A stretch of DNA of 13,429 nucleotides. It comes from DATKMG01 sp035541995. GTDB taxonomy: Bacteria; Acidobacteriota; Terriglobia; Versatilivoradales; Versatilivoraceae. Of this stretch, positions 1 through 6,553 are shown piece after piece (position 1 is the first letter of the stretch; the number at the start of each line of letters is the position of its first letter). A program made the translations under genes and the position numbers. Below the pieces are notes generated by a model, which saw only the letters and a program-made list of their open reading frames with translations, was not told where the DNA came from and searched no databases. The stretch is from positions 1 to 13,429 of the forward strand of contig DATKMG010000361.1 in assembly GCA_035541995.1 (NCBI GenBank), in the 5' to 3' direction.

Positions 1-493
1 CCTCTGAGACCGGCTCCATTCCGGCTGACTGAAGCGCCGACAGAAGCCTGTCCCGCGAGTCGGGTGGAAGTTTCTGTAATGTGAGCTGGGCAGTCCGTTT
101 CTTTGAGACATGCCTGGTCACGATGTTTTCCAGGTAACCCCTGCACTGAACAAACAAGCCCGATAGCTTGGAGATGCTCTTATCGCTCGCTGACGGATCG
201 AAACGGTAAACGGGCAAAACGGCTTTTCTGGCTTCCGCCCTTCGGGCTCGAGTCGCTTCCTCATCCTTGATTAGAATGTCTGTCGGAACGACTACATCTG
301 CGCGGGCTATGTCGGCAACCTTATAGGCCGGAATCGCGCGAGTGTAATTTCCCGAAATAAGGAAGCCCAATAGAAGCGACAGACTTACCAACAGGCAGAG
401 TAGGCCTATAAGTTGCTTCCTTTCGAGAGAACCGCCCTCGCCGGCTGCCAGCCGCTTAAGGGATGTAAAGGTTTGAACTCTGAATGAACTCAT
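1..493 (-). CDS. pgpH: PgpH-type cyclic di-AMP phosphodiesterase (7TM-HD family), N-terminal part
   Basis: Only the first 164 codons are in the window; the gene continues past the left edge. Translating the minus strand from the ATG at 493-491 gives a short cytoplasmic N-terminus, one hydrophobic segment at about residues 27-46, and then an extracytoplasmic segment. That segment carries the pattern typical of 7TM-HD extracellular domains: AYKVADIARADVVVPTDI, then a run rich in E, A and R, then VLPVYRFDP. In this family the missing C-terminal part holds seven membrane helices and a cytoplasmic HD domain that hydrolyses cyclic di-AMP; the HD domain cannot be seen here. No strong ribosome site precedes the ATG. 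A GTG twelve bases upstream (505-503) is an alternative start, and an in-frame stop lies above it. The gene diverges from the diadenylate cyclase at 740, so the synthase and the likely hydrolase share one intergenic region. Confidence 0.82.
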   Translation of the reverse strand, partial: MSSFRVQTFTSLKRLAAGEGGSLERKQLIGLLCLLVSLSLLLGFLISGNYTRAIPAYKVADIARADVVVPTDILIKDEEATRARRAEARKAVLPVYRFDPSASDKSISKLSGLFVQCRGYLENIVTRHVSKKRTAQLTLQKLPPDSRDRLLSALQSAGMEPVSE

Positions 494-587
494 AGGTGAC
501 GTCCCCACTAGTTCGCGCGCAGCCTCTTAGCCGATCCCAAGATGCCAGCATTCCCCAGTCTTGCCGACGTCAACAAGGAGATTCTGT

Positions 588-616
588 TTGACGCGGAACT
601 GCGCTTAATTAATTAT
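588..616 (+). promoter_or_regulatory. Candidate sigma-70 promoter of the diadenylate cyclase gene
   Basis: TTGACG at 588-593 is followed after 17 bases by AATTAT at 611-616. The -35 matches consensus at 5 of 6 positions and the -10 at 4 of 6. Transcription would start near 623, leaving a leader of about 115 bases before the ATG at 740. The -10 overlaps the palindrome TTAATTAA (605-612), and CTGCG/CGCAG arms (599-603 and 622-626) flank it, so an operator here is possible. No equally good promoter was found for the divergent pgpH gene. Confidence 0.45.
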
Positions 617-700
617 CCTATCGCAGGGAAGACGATTAGCGAACTATTCCGTGAGGTAAAATGAAGACTTGGAGGGAGGCGAAGGACCCCAGAGTGATTC

Positions 701-720
701 CCCGGTTGGAGAACACCGGG
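701..720 (+). promoter_or_regulatory. Small hairpin just upstream of the cdaA ribosome site
   Basis: CCCGGT (701-706) and ACCGGG (715-720) form a perfect 6-bp GC-rich stem with an 8-base loop. The stem ends four bases before the AGGAG at 725-729 that serves the ATG at 740. It is too weak and lacks a T-run for a terminator. It could affect ribosome access or mRNA stability, but nothing in the sequence proves a role. Confidence 0.3.
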
Positions 721-739
721 TGAGAGGAGAGCGCAACAC

Positions 740-2101
740 ATGTTCAGGCTCCCATTAATTCGCTGGCAGAATGTCTTTGACTTCATTGTGCTCTCGGTAG
801 TGGTCTACGGGTTGCTGAGCTGGGCAAGAAAAACTCGCTTGTTGAGGTTCCTACTCGGGATTGCAGGGCTAGTCATGGCTGGCAGCCTGGCAAGCCGGTT
901 GGACCTGATTGTGACTGCCTGGGTCTTGCACGCGGGGGCTGTGGCAGTCGTGGTCATGATGGTCGTCATCAATTATCCTGAAATCCGCCAGGCTTTGATC
1001 CACTTCGATCCCTTCAGGCGATTGATGCGATTTGGATCTTCAGACCAGGTTCCGGATCGAGTCCTCATTACGGAAGCGGCTTTTGCTCTGGCCGGTATCC
1101 GTTGCGGGGCTTTGATTGTACTGACCGGAAGAGACTCTCTGGAGAACCGGTTAACCGGGGGCGTCCCCCTCGACAGCAGAGTTTCCCGGGAGATCCTTGA
1201 AGCGATTTTCCGCAAAGTTTCCCCCCTCCACGATGGCGCCGCCATCATTTCGGGTAACCGAATCGCCCGCGCTGGGGCTTTTTTACCTCTGACCCGCCGT
1301 GAGGACCTTCCCAATTACTATGGGACTCGCCATCGGGCGGCACTAGGTCTGGCCGAGGAGTCAGATGCCAAAGTCATCGTTGTTTCCGAAGAAAGAGGGG
1401 AAGTCAGCCTCGTGGAAGGAACCAGGATATTCCGGACGGGGAATGCACTCCAACTCGCACAGCACCTTGAAAGTGCCAGGCTCAGACCCTCTTTGCCGTC
1501 CAGTCGGAAGTTGCTGGGGGGATTCTCTGGAAACATCAAGTTGAAGGTCTCCGCTGTTGCACTCTCCTCATTGATCTGGGCAGTGGTCTTTATGACCGGG
1601 ACCTCCGTACGGACCTTCACCGTCCCCATTGAATTCAGGGATGTCCCCACGGGCCTGGAAATTGCCACGCCTTCTCAGGATATGTTGACCATCCAGCTTC
1701 GCGCGGCGTCACGGCTCTTTGACTTTCTGAATGAGAACCAGTTGGTGGCCACAGTGAGTTTAAAAGGGATGAATTCCGGAGCTCATCGAATCACATTTCA
1801 AGCGGATAACTTGAATCTTCCCCCGGGAGTCTCCCTGGAAAGAACCGTCCCGGCAGCACTCGGCTTGACCCTGCTACCTCGGCTGCCTGTCAGTGCACAA
1901 GCAGCCTCCGGGAGTACGAATGCCACTTCTCCGGAGGGCGAGAGCCCGGGTACCGCCGATCAAGAGACTTTCCAGTCCGCGACCCCTTCTGTGAATCCTG
2001 CCAAGACTGGAGCTGGTAAGTCCCAGGCATCAGGAGCCGGTAGTAGTGGGACCCCACGCAAGCGCAAACCGGTTCCTTCCCGATCTTCAGGTAGCCAGTA
2101 G
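740..2101 (+). CDS. cdaA: Diadenylate cyclase (CdaA type) fused to a YbbR/CdaR-like domain
   Basis: This membrane enzyme should make cyclic di-AMP from two ATP. The N-terminus has three hydrophobic segments (about residues 13-30, 34-52 and 57-78), as in CdaA. The DAC catalytic domain follows (about 95-225), with the two hallmark motifs: Asp165-Gly-Ala in HDGAAII and Arg197-His-Arg in GTRHRAALGL. A further hydrophobic segment (about 264-285) leads into a YbbR-like domain (about 290-380) with VPIEFRDVPTGLEIA and the repeat-end pattern LNLPPGVSLERTVP. The last 65 or so residues are rich in Ser, Gly, Pro and Thr and look disordered. In Firmicutes CdaA (about 270 residues) and its regulator CdaR are separate proteins; here one 453-residue protein carries both. 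AGGAG at 725-729 supports the start. The neighbours are a divergent pgpH and a downstream Kdp-like sensor. No glmM is visible, although glmM usually accompanies cdaA-cdaR in Firmicutes. Confidence 0.92.
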   Translation: MFRLPLIRWQNVFDFIVLSVVVYGLLSWARKTRLLRFLLGIAGLVMAGSLASRLDLIVTAWVLHAGAVAVVVMMVVINYPEIRQALIHFDPFRRLMRFGSSDQVPDRVLITEAAFALAGIRCGALIVLTGRDSLENRLTGGVPLDSRVSREILEAIFRKVSPLHDGAAIISGNRIARAGAFLPLTRREDLPNYYGTRHRAALGLAEESDAKVIVVSEERGEVSLVEGTRIFRTGNALQLAQHLESARLRPSLPSSRKLLGGFSGNIKLKVSAVALSSLIWAVVFMTGTSVRTFTVPIEFRDVPTGLEIATPSQDMLTIQLRAASRLFDFLNENQLVATVSLKGMNSGAHRITFQADNLNLPPGVSLERTVPAALGLTLLPRLPVSAQAASGSTNATSPEGESPGTADQETFQSATPSVNPAKTGAGKSQASGAGSSGTPRKRKPVPSRSSGSQ

Positions 2102-2135
2102 GAGGGTCTGTGGGCGCCGCTCCGGGCAATGTTGT

Positions 2136-2164
2136 TTGACAGGGCATGCCGAAGGGCTCAAAAT
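2136..2164 (+). promoter_or_regulatory. Candidate sigma-70 promoter of the two-component genes
   Basis: A perfect -35 TTGACA (2136-2141) is followed after 17 bases by CAAAAT (2159-2164), which matches 4 of 6 of the -10 consensus. It lies in the 119-base gap after cdaA and would start transcription about 50 bases before the kinase ATG at 2221. The kinase and regulator may therefore be transcribed apart from cdaA. Confidence 0.45.
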
Positions 2165-2220
2165 AGTATCTTGAATTGTGATGTTTCCAAGAGGATCGTA
2201 ACTAACCGCAACTGAAGACG

Positions 2221-3678
2221 ATGTTCCACAGTCCACTTCCACGCCCCCTCCGGATTATTTTATCGATCGCGATTATTAGTGTGGTTATCCTGATTTGTAA
2301 TTATCTCCCGCAATTAAACCGGACCGCTGCCTCATTGAGTTTGGTATTGGTCACACTGGTGATCGCCAAGGAGTGGGGGTTTGTCGAATCGCTGGTGGCT
2401 TCGATTATGGGAGGCATAGGGTTTGATTATTTTTTCCTGCCGCCTCGTGGAATCGTGGTAACGGACCTCCAGGACTCTGTAGCCCTGCTGTTCTTTCTGG
2501 CCACGGCGATCATCGGCAGCCAGCTCTCAGCCAGCGTCAAGAAGAGTGCCATGCATGCGGAATTGCGTCGGAAAGAAGTTGAGAAACTGTACACGTTGCA
2601 GTCCCTGGTCCATAAGAATCACAACCCGTTGAAAAACCTCCGGGGGATTTGCGAACAGATCGAGCAGGTTTTTGGGTTTGAGGGAGTGGCAATCTATCTG
2701 GAAGATGGGAATGAGATATATCGTTCCGGCAGCGCCGGTTCTCTTATTCCCGAAGACGAACTCCGGAAGGTCGAGCGGGATGGCACAACCTTCCAGACCG
2801 GGACCAGCAAAGTGAAAATAGTCCTTCTGGACCTTGGAATGCACGTCAAGGGGACTCTGGGAGTTTGCGGGAATTTACCAGAGATCACCCTTTTGCAGGC
2901 CATTGGGAACATGGTGGCTGTATCCCTGGAGCGGGCCCATGCTACGGAGGAAGCCCATCTGGCCGAGGCCGTTCGGAAAAGTGAAGAACTCAAATCGGTC
3001 CTGCTGGATTCGCTGGCCCACGAGCTGAAGATGCCCTTGACCTCCATCAAAGCGGGAGTCACTTGTCTGCTCTCCCAAGATCATGACTCCAACCGGGAAA
3101 TACTGGGTATGATCAACGAAGAGACCGATCGCCTGAATCGTCTCGTGGGGGACACGATCGAAATCGCTCGCATCGAAGCCGGTAAAATCCACCTGGACAA
3201 AGACCTGTACAACATCCATGAACTGGTGGAGGCGGTGCTGAGCGAGGCGGAGCCGAGGCTGGCGGGCCGACCGGTCATGGTCCAGTCTGCAGCGAGCCTG
3301 CCCGAGGCCGAGTTTGACTTTGGTCTGGTCAAGATCGTTTTGAAGCAGCTGCTGGATAACGCCGTGAAGTTCTCTCCGGCCGGTTCCCCGGTGACTCTGT
3401 CCTGTGGGATAGAAGAGGACTCAGTGGTGGTGCGCGTGGTCGACTCCGGGCTGGGCATTCCGGAAGAGGAACAAGGCCGCATTTTTGAGGACTATTATCG
3501 TTCCACTGCATATTCAAACGTCCCCGGCACCGGGATGGGGCTGGCGATCGCACGGCGGATCATTGAGGCCCATGGGGGGAGGATTGGGGTCACCTCCCGG
3601 CAGGGTGCCGGGTCGATTTTCCACTTCTCTCTACCTTTGCACAAGGAGTTGGCGCTATCAGCGAAGCTAGGATCCTGA
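2221..3678 (+). CDS. KdpD-like sensor histidine kinase (DUF4118-GAF-HisKA-HATPase)
   Basis: This is a membrane sensor kinase of 485 residues. Four hydrophobic segments between residues 10 and 108 form a DUF4118 module, the membrane part of KdpD, ending in a charged juxtamembrane helix. A GAF-like domain follows (about 115-235). The dimerisation/phosphoacceptor region has the H-box LAHELKMPL with His267. The ATP-binding domain has Asn380 in LLDNAVKF, the DSGLGIPEEE box and GTGMGLAIARRI. It lacks the N-terminal KdpD and universal-stress-protein domains of full KdpD (about 890 residues in E. coli), so it cannot sense through those. The ribosome site is weak (GAAG before 2221), but an in-frame stop at 2203-2205 limits other starts. 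The 3' end overlaps the regulator by 22 bases. The last six codons exist only because position 3659 is C; with G, the gene would stop at TGA 3658-3660. No kdpFABC genes are present in the window. Confidence 0.93.
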   Translation: MFHSPLPRPLRIILSIAIISVVILICNYLPQLNRTAASLSLVLVTLVIAKEWGFVESLVASIMGGIGFDYFFLPPRGIVVTDLQDSVALLFFLATAIIGSQLSASVKKSAMHAELRRKEVEKLYTLQSLVHKNHNPLKNLRGICEQIEQVFGFEGVAIYLEDGNEIYRSGSAGSLIPEDELRKVERDGTTFQTGTSKVKIVLLDLGMHVKGTLGVCGNLPEITLLQAIGNMVAVSLERAHATEEAHLAEAVRKSEELKSVLLDSLAHELKMPLTSIKAGVTCLLSQDHDSNREILGMINEETDRLNRLVGDTIEIARIEAGKIHLDKDLYNIHELVEAVLSEAEPRLAGRPVMVQSAASLPEAEFDFGLVKIVLKQLLDNAVKFSPAGSPVTLSCGIEEDSVVVRVVDSGLGIPEEEQGRIFEDYYRSTAYSNVPGTGMGLAIARRIIEAHGGRIGVTSRQGAGSIFHFSLPLHKELALSAKLGS

Positions 3679-4370
3679 TTGTCGATGATGATCCCCAGGT
3701 CCGCAGGATGATGAGGGTCACCCTGACGACCAGCCGCTACGAGGTCCTCGAGGCACGGAGCGGCGAAGACGCTCTTGAAAATTTGCGCGTGGAAATCCCT
3801 GACCTGGTCCTTTTAGACCTGAATCTGCCTGGCATGGACGGATTAGAAACGTGCCGGGAGATTCGAAGAGTTTCCATTGTCCCCGTGATTATCCTCTCGG
3901 TGAGAAAAGAGGGTAAGGACAAAGTGGGTGTACTGGATGCCGGTGCCGACGATTATGTCACCAAGCCGTTTGCCATGGAGGAGCTACTGGCACGCATCAG
4001 GGCTTGCCTGAGGAGAGCCAGGGCTTCAAAGGGTTCTGAACCCAAGCGGCTGGTTCTTGACGACCTGGACATCGACTTCGAGAAGCGGGAGGTGCTCAAG
4101 GCCAACGGAGGTGTGCATCTGAGCCCCAAGGAATTCGAACTCTTGCGCCTTCTGGTGGGCCATGCCGACCACCCTGTATCGCATCGCAGGCTCCTGCAAG
4201 CTGTCTGGGGGCCGGATTACGGCGACGAGCTGGAATGCCTGCGGGTGGTGGTTCGACAGCTTCGAACCAAGATCGAAACGGACCCCTCCCGGCCTCGCTA
4301 TTTGTTGACGGAACCCTGCGTGGGTTACCGCTTCGTGTTGCCTTCCCCTGATGCTTTAACTACCTCTTAA
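3657..4370 (+). CDS. KdpE-like response regulator (OmpR/PhoB family), apparent ATC start
   Basis: A receiver domain is joined to a winged-helix DNA-binding domain. Read from ATC 3657, the protein starts ISEARILIVDDD, with the acidic pocket at Asp10-12, phosphoacceptor Asp54 (LVLLDLNLPGMDG), Ser81 (IILSVR) and Lys103 (VTKPF). The C-terminal half has the KdpE-like pattern SPKEFELLRLLV, AVWGPDYGDELECLRVVVRQLR and a YLLTEP-GYRF end. The first in-frame ATG (3708) would remove the first beta strand and the acidic pocket, so it cannot be the real start of a working regulator. AAGGAG at 3643-3648 sits 8 bases before ATC 3657. No in-frame ATG, GTG or TTG lies between the upstream stop (3564-3566) and 3708. 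Changing C3659 to G would give ATGA, a stop/start overlap with the kinase. This base is therefore a mutation, a sequencing error, or a true rare start. The regulator presumably pairs with the kinase before it and may bind the phased repeats that follow at 4405. Confidence 0.88.
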   Translation: MSEARILIVDDDPQVRRMMRVTLTTSRYEVLEARSGEDALENLRVEIPDLVLLDLNLPGMDGLETCREIRRVSIVPVIILSVRKEGKDKVGVLDAGADDYVTKPFAMEELLARIRACLRRARASKGSEPKRLVLDDLDIDFEKREVLKANGGVHLSPKEFELLRLLVGHADHPVSHRRLLQAVWGPDYGDELECLRVVVRQLRTKIETDPSRPRYLLTEPCVGYRFVLPSPDALTTS

Positions 4371-4404
4371 TTCCGTCCGACGTTCTCTCCAAATCGACAG
4401 GAAG

Positions 4405-4461
4405 ATCTAAGGAAATTCTAATCTTTTTCTTATGCCTTCCTAATGTCTCCCCGACTAAAGT
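4405..4461 (+). promoter_or_regulatory. Phased 11-bp direct repeats plus -10: response-regulator-type promoter, copy A
   Basis: Four heptamers start exactly 11 bp apart: ATCTAAG (4405), TTCTAAT (4416), TTCTTAT (4427) and TCCTAAT (4438). GACTAAA follows at 4453-4459 and gives a possible -10, TAAAGT (4456-4461), 11 bases after the last repeat. No -35 hexamer is needed in this layout, which is that of Pho-box promoters, where an OmpR-family dimer array replaces it. The element begins 35 bases after the regulator's stop codon and points at hsp20, leaving a leader of about 220 bases. A second copy with identical spacing lies at 7805-7861. Confidence 0.65.
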
Positions 4462-4526
4462 TATCGGTGCTGTTTGGCAACCTGAAATCCAGGGATGCCA
4501 GCATGGCTTGGGCAGTTGGATCGGCC

Positions 4527-4570
4527 GGTAATCCATCCATTACCCCTCCCTCTGAGCAACGGGGGTAATG
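4527..4570 (+). promoter_or_regulatory. Mutually exclusive hairpins in the hsp20 leader
   Basis: The segment CATTACCCC (4538-4546) can pair with GGGGTAATG (4562-4570) in a perfect 9-bp stem with a 15-base loop. Its ATTACC part (4539-4544) can pair instead with GGTAAT (4527-4532) in a 6-bp stem with a 6-base loop. The two structures compete for the same bases. This could be an RNA switch or thermosensor in a heat-shock leader, but the ribosome site (4672-4678) is about 100 bases further on and no pairing to it was found. Confidence 0.35.
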
Positions 4571-4685
4571 AATCCATTTTGAGGGTCAGTTCCAGGCCGG
4601 AGATCACTTCGCCATGCTAGGCGTCCGGGTGATTGGGATCAGCCAGGGTCAATAGTATTTATACGCTTTGGAAAGGAGCCAAACT

Positions 4686-5195
4686 ATGTCGACTGAAACG
4701 AAAATGGCAAAATCAGAAGAGAGCAAATCCCTCGCCCCCAAGCGGCCTTTCGATCTTTTTTCCCGCTGGGAACAGGATCTGGAGCGGATGTTTGATGACG
4801 TATGGTACCGGCCCTTTTGGGGCTTGCGAGGGCCAGGCCGTCGGCTGGCGGCGCGAACGGCGTTCACAATGATGCCCCTGCTGGATGTTTATGAGGAGAA
4901 AGAAGATGTAGTTGTAAAAGCCGAACTGCCAGGTCTGTCCAGGGACGACATCGACGTAAACCTCACCGGCTCTACCTTGACCATTCGGGGGGAAAAGAAG
5001 AAAGAAGAAGATCTGCACGAGGACGACTACTACTATTGTGAACGCTCCCACGGATCATTTTCCCGCAGCATCGAATTGCCCGCCGAAGTCAAGGCGGATC
5101 AGATAAAGGCCACGTTCAAGGACGGGATACTTCAGATTCGATTTCCCAAGACTGAGGAGGCGAAGCGAAAAAGCGTCAGCATCAAAGTTGCTTAG
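4686..5195 (+). CDS. Small heat shock protein, Hsp20/alpha-crystallin family
   Basis: This is an ATP-independent cytoplasmic holdase chaperone of 169 residues, a usual length for bacterial Hsp20. The N-terminal arm carries PFDLFSRWEQDLERMFDD and PFWGL, as in class A Hsp20 proteins. The alpha-crystallin domain spans about residues 63-160, with LDVYEEKEDVVVKAELPGLS, LTIRGEKK, a SFSRSIELP strand and the conserved ATFKDGILQIRFPK segment near the end. The C-terminus SIKVA carries the I-x-I/V anchor used in oligomer assembly. AAAGGAG at 4672-4678 is well spaced for ATG 4686; a TTG at 4668 in the same frame overlaps that site and is not the start. Upstream lie a structured leader and the phased-repeat promoter at 4405, which suggests control by a two-component system. 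No CIRCE element was seen. Confidence 0.96.
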   Translation: MSTETKMAKSEESKSLAPKRPFDLFSRWEQDLERMFDDVWYRPFWGLRGPGRRLAARTAFTMMPLLDVYEEKEDVVVKAELPGLSRDDIDVNLTGSTLTIRGEKKKEEDLHEDDYYYCERSHGSFSRSIELPAEVKADQIKATFKDGILQIRFPKTEEAKRKSVSIKVA

Positions 5196-5305
5196 ATGCC
5201 TGGTCCTGAACCGGTAGCCTCCGCTCCCCAGCCTTCGCTGACCGCTCGTGTCAGTTTTGATCGCACCGAAGGTGGCGAGGAGTAGGGAAAACCGATTCAT
5301 GTTTT

Positions 5306-5333
5306 GGTGGCGCCTGCTTGCCCGGGCGCCACC
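5306..5333 (+). terminator. GC-rich hairpin after hsp20, possible terminator without T-run
   Basis: GGTGGCGCC (5306-5314) and GGCGCCACC (5325-5333) make a perfect 9-bp stem with a 10-base loop, about 110 bases after the hsp20 stop. No T-run follows on either strand, so it is not a classical intrinsic terminator. It may end or protect the hsp20 transcript. Confidence 0.4.
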
Positions 5334-5593
5334 GGGGGACCATCAGCTTGGGAGGTGTCCCACTAGGTTTCCCCCATTCGTGACTTCAGGAGGGAGGGGG
5401 TGAGAAAAAGCCGGAATGCTGCAGCCGCAAGGCGTTGAGATAGTCTCAAGAGCCTGAGCCTGCTGCGAGGGTATTTCGGAAGAGTTTCAGTCTGAGTCCC
5501 TGCCCAGCCCGCTTCTTCACAGGTCCAGGGGCGTTGAGAATCCATCCCAGAATTGAAGAAAACTGATTTACCCGTAGTGTGGAAAGGGTTGCC
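5334..5593. other. Gap before the sugar-nucleotide gene; one small palindrome
   Basis: Including the hairpin at 5306, the gene-free stretch runs from 5196 to 5593, about 400 bases. I see no convincing protein here: ORFs on either strand are short, lack ribosome sites or are shadows of the next gene. TTGAGA (5435-5440) and TCTCAA (5444-5449) form a perfect palindrome around TAG, which could be an operator. No clear -35/-10 pair was recognised for the gene at 5594. Confidence 0.4.
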
Positions 5594-6535
5594 ATGAATT
5601 GGGAGAACAAGAAAGACTCGCCCTGGTCCGTCATTCTGGCCGGGGGAGAAGGCGAGCGGCTGTGGCCGTTCACAGAGCGATGGTTGGGGCGCCACAAGCC
5701 CAAACAGTATTGTACCTTTGTAGGAAGCCGGTCTATGTTCCAGCACACCGTGGACCGGGCCGATCAGATCAGTCGAGCGGAACGCAAGATCATCATAGTG
5801 GCGAAGGAGCACCAGAATGAAGCGCAGGCGCAGTTAACCGCAACAAAGACAGGTAGGGTTATTCCCCAACCAAAGAACCGGGATACCGCCGCCGGAATAT
5901 TCCTGGCGCTAGCCCATATCAAGGCTCGGGACCCGAATGCGACAGTGGTTCTCTTTCCTTCCGATCATTTTGTGTATCCCGAAGACCGGTTCCTGGAAAT
6001 CGTGAGGGTCGCCATAGACGCGGCTCAACAGACACAGCACTGGCTGTTTCTGCTGGGGGTCTCGCCGCATCGGCTCGAACCGGATTACGGATGGGTTGAG
6101 GCGGGGCGCCATCTAGCCTGGAAAAACGGGCATCGCATACTTGCAGCGGGAAGTTTCGTAGAGAAGCCCACGGCGGAAGAGTGCCGCAAAGCCATGGCTG
6201 CAGGAGCATACTGGAATACATTGGTCCTGGCAGCCCGCCTGGAAACGCTATGGAAGATGGGATGGAATTGCTTTCCAGAGATCATGAGCCTGTTTGACGC
6301 TCACGTCGAGGCCATTGGCACCTCCGATGAGGGAAGCGTTCTGGATGCCATCTATGAAGTCATGCCGGCCCGCAATTTCTCAACTCATTTGTTGGAGCGC
6401 ACTCCCGATCAGGTGGCGATTGTGGAGATGACGGCGGTCCTGTGGTGCGATTGGGGAAGGCCGGAGCGCATTCTGGAAACACTGACCCAGGTGGGCAGGC
6501 GGCCGGCATTCTCCGAGGCCCATGTGGCAGGTTGA
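5594..6535 (+). CDS. Mannose-1-phosphate guanylyltransferase-like nucleotidyltransferase
   Basis: This cytoplasmic enzyme of 313 residues probably joins mannose 1-phosphate and GTP to form GDP-mannose for polysaccharide or glycan synthesis. The N-terminal nucleotide-binding signature ILAGGEGERLWPFT (residues 14-27) is followed by KPKQY (35-39). The metal-binding PSDH lies at 122-125. FVEKPT and GAYWNTLVL follow, as expected for the sugar-phosphate side of GMP-PP enzymes. The C-terminal mannose-6-phosphate isomerase domain of the two-domain ManC/AlgA enzymes is absent. The substrate is assigned from the family, so another hexose 1-phosphate remains possible. ATG 5594 is preferred over GTG 5579 because GGAAAGGG (5581-5588) lies just before it. 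The next gene starts 18 bases after the stop, so the two are probably co-transcribed. Confidence 0.82.
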   Translation: MNWENKKDSPWSVILAGGEGERLWPFTERWLGRHKPKQYCTFVGSRSMFQHTVDRADQISRAERKIIIVAKEHQNEAQAQLTATKTGRVIPQPKNRDTAAGIFLALAHIKARDPNATVVLFPSDHFVYPEDRFLEIVRVAIDAAQQTQHWLFLLGVSPHRLEPDYGWVEAGRHLAWKNGHRILAAGSFVEKPTAEECRKAMAAGAYWNTLVLAARLETLWKMGWNCFPEIMSLFDAHVEAIGTSDEGSVLDAIYEVMPARNFSTHLLERTPDQVAIVEMTAVLWCDWGRPERILETLTQVGRRPAFSEAHVAG

Positions 6536-6553
6536 CCGGACAAGAGGATCGAG

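Noticed and set aside
973..1668. Two minus-strand frames of 113 and 116 codons inside cdaA
   Set aside because: They lie opposite a gene with clear DAC motifs, have shadow-type Arg/Ser-rich composition and no ribosome sites.
4671..4685. CIRCE or RpoH-type control of hsp20
   Set aside because: No TTAGCACTC/GAGTGCTAA pair and no convincing heat-shock sigma promoter were found in 4371-4685.
4633..4872. Plus-strand frame overlapping the start of hsp20
   Set aside because: Out of frame with a certain Hsp20 protein and without family likeness; it is a shadow.
5299..5403. 34-codon frame through the GC-rich hairpin after hsp20
   Set aside because: No ribosome site, and it runs straight through a perfect 9-bp inverted repeat; more likely an untranslated 3' region.
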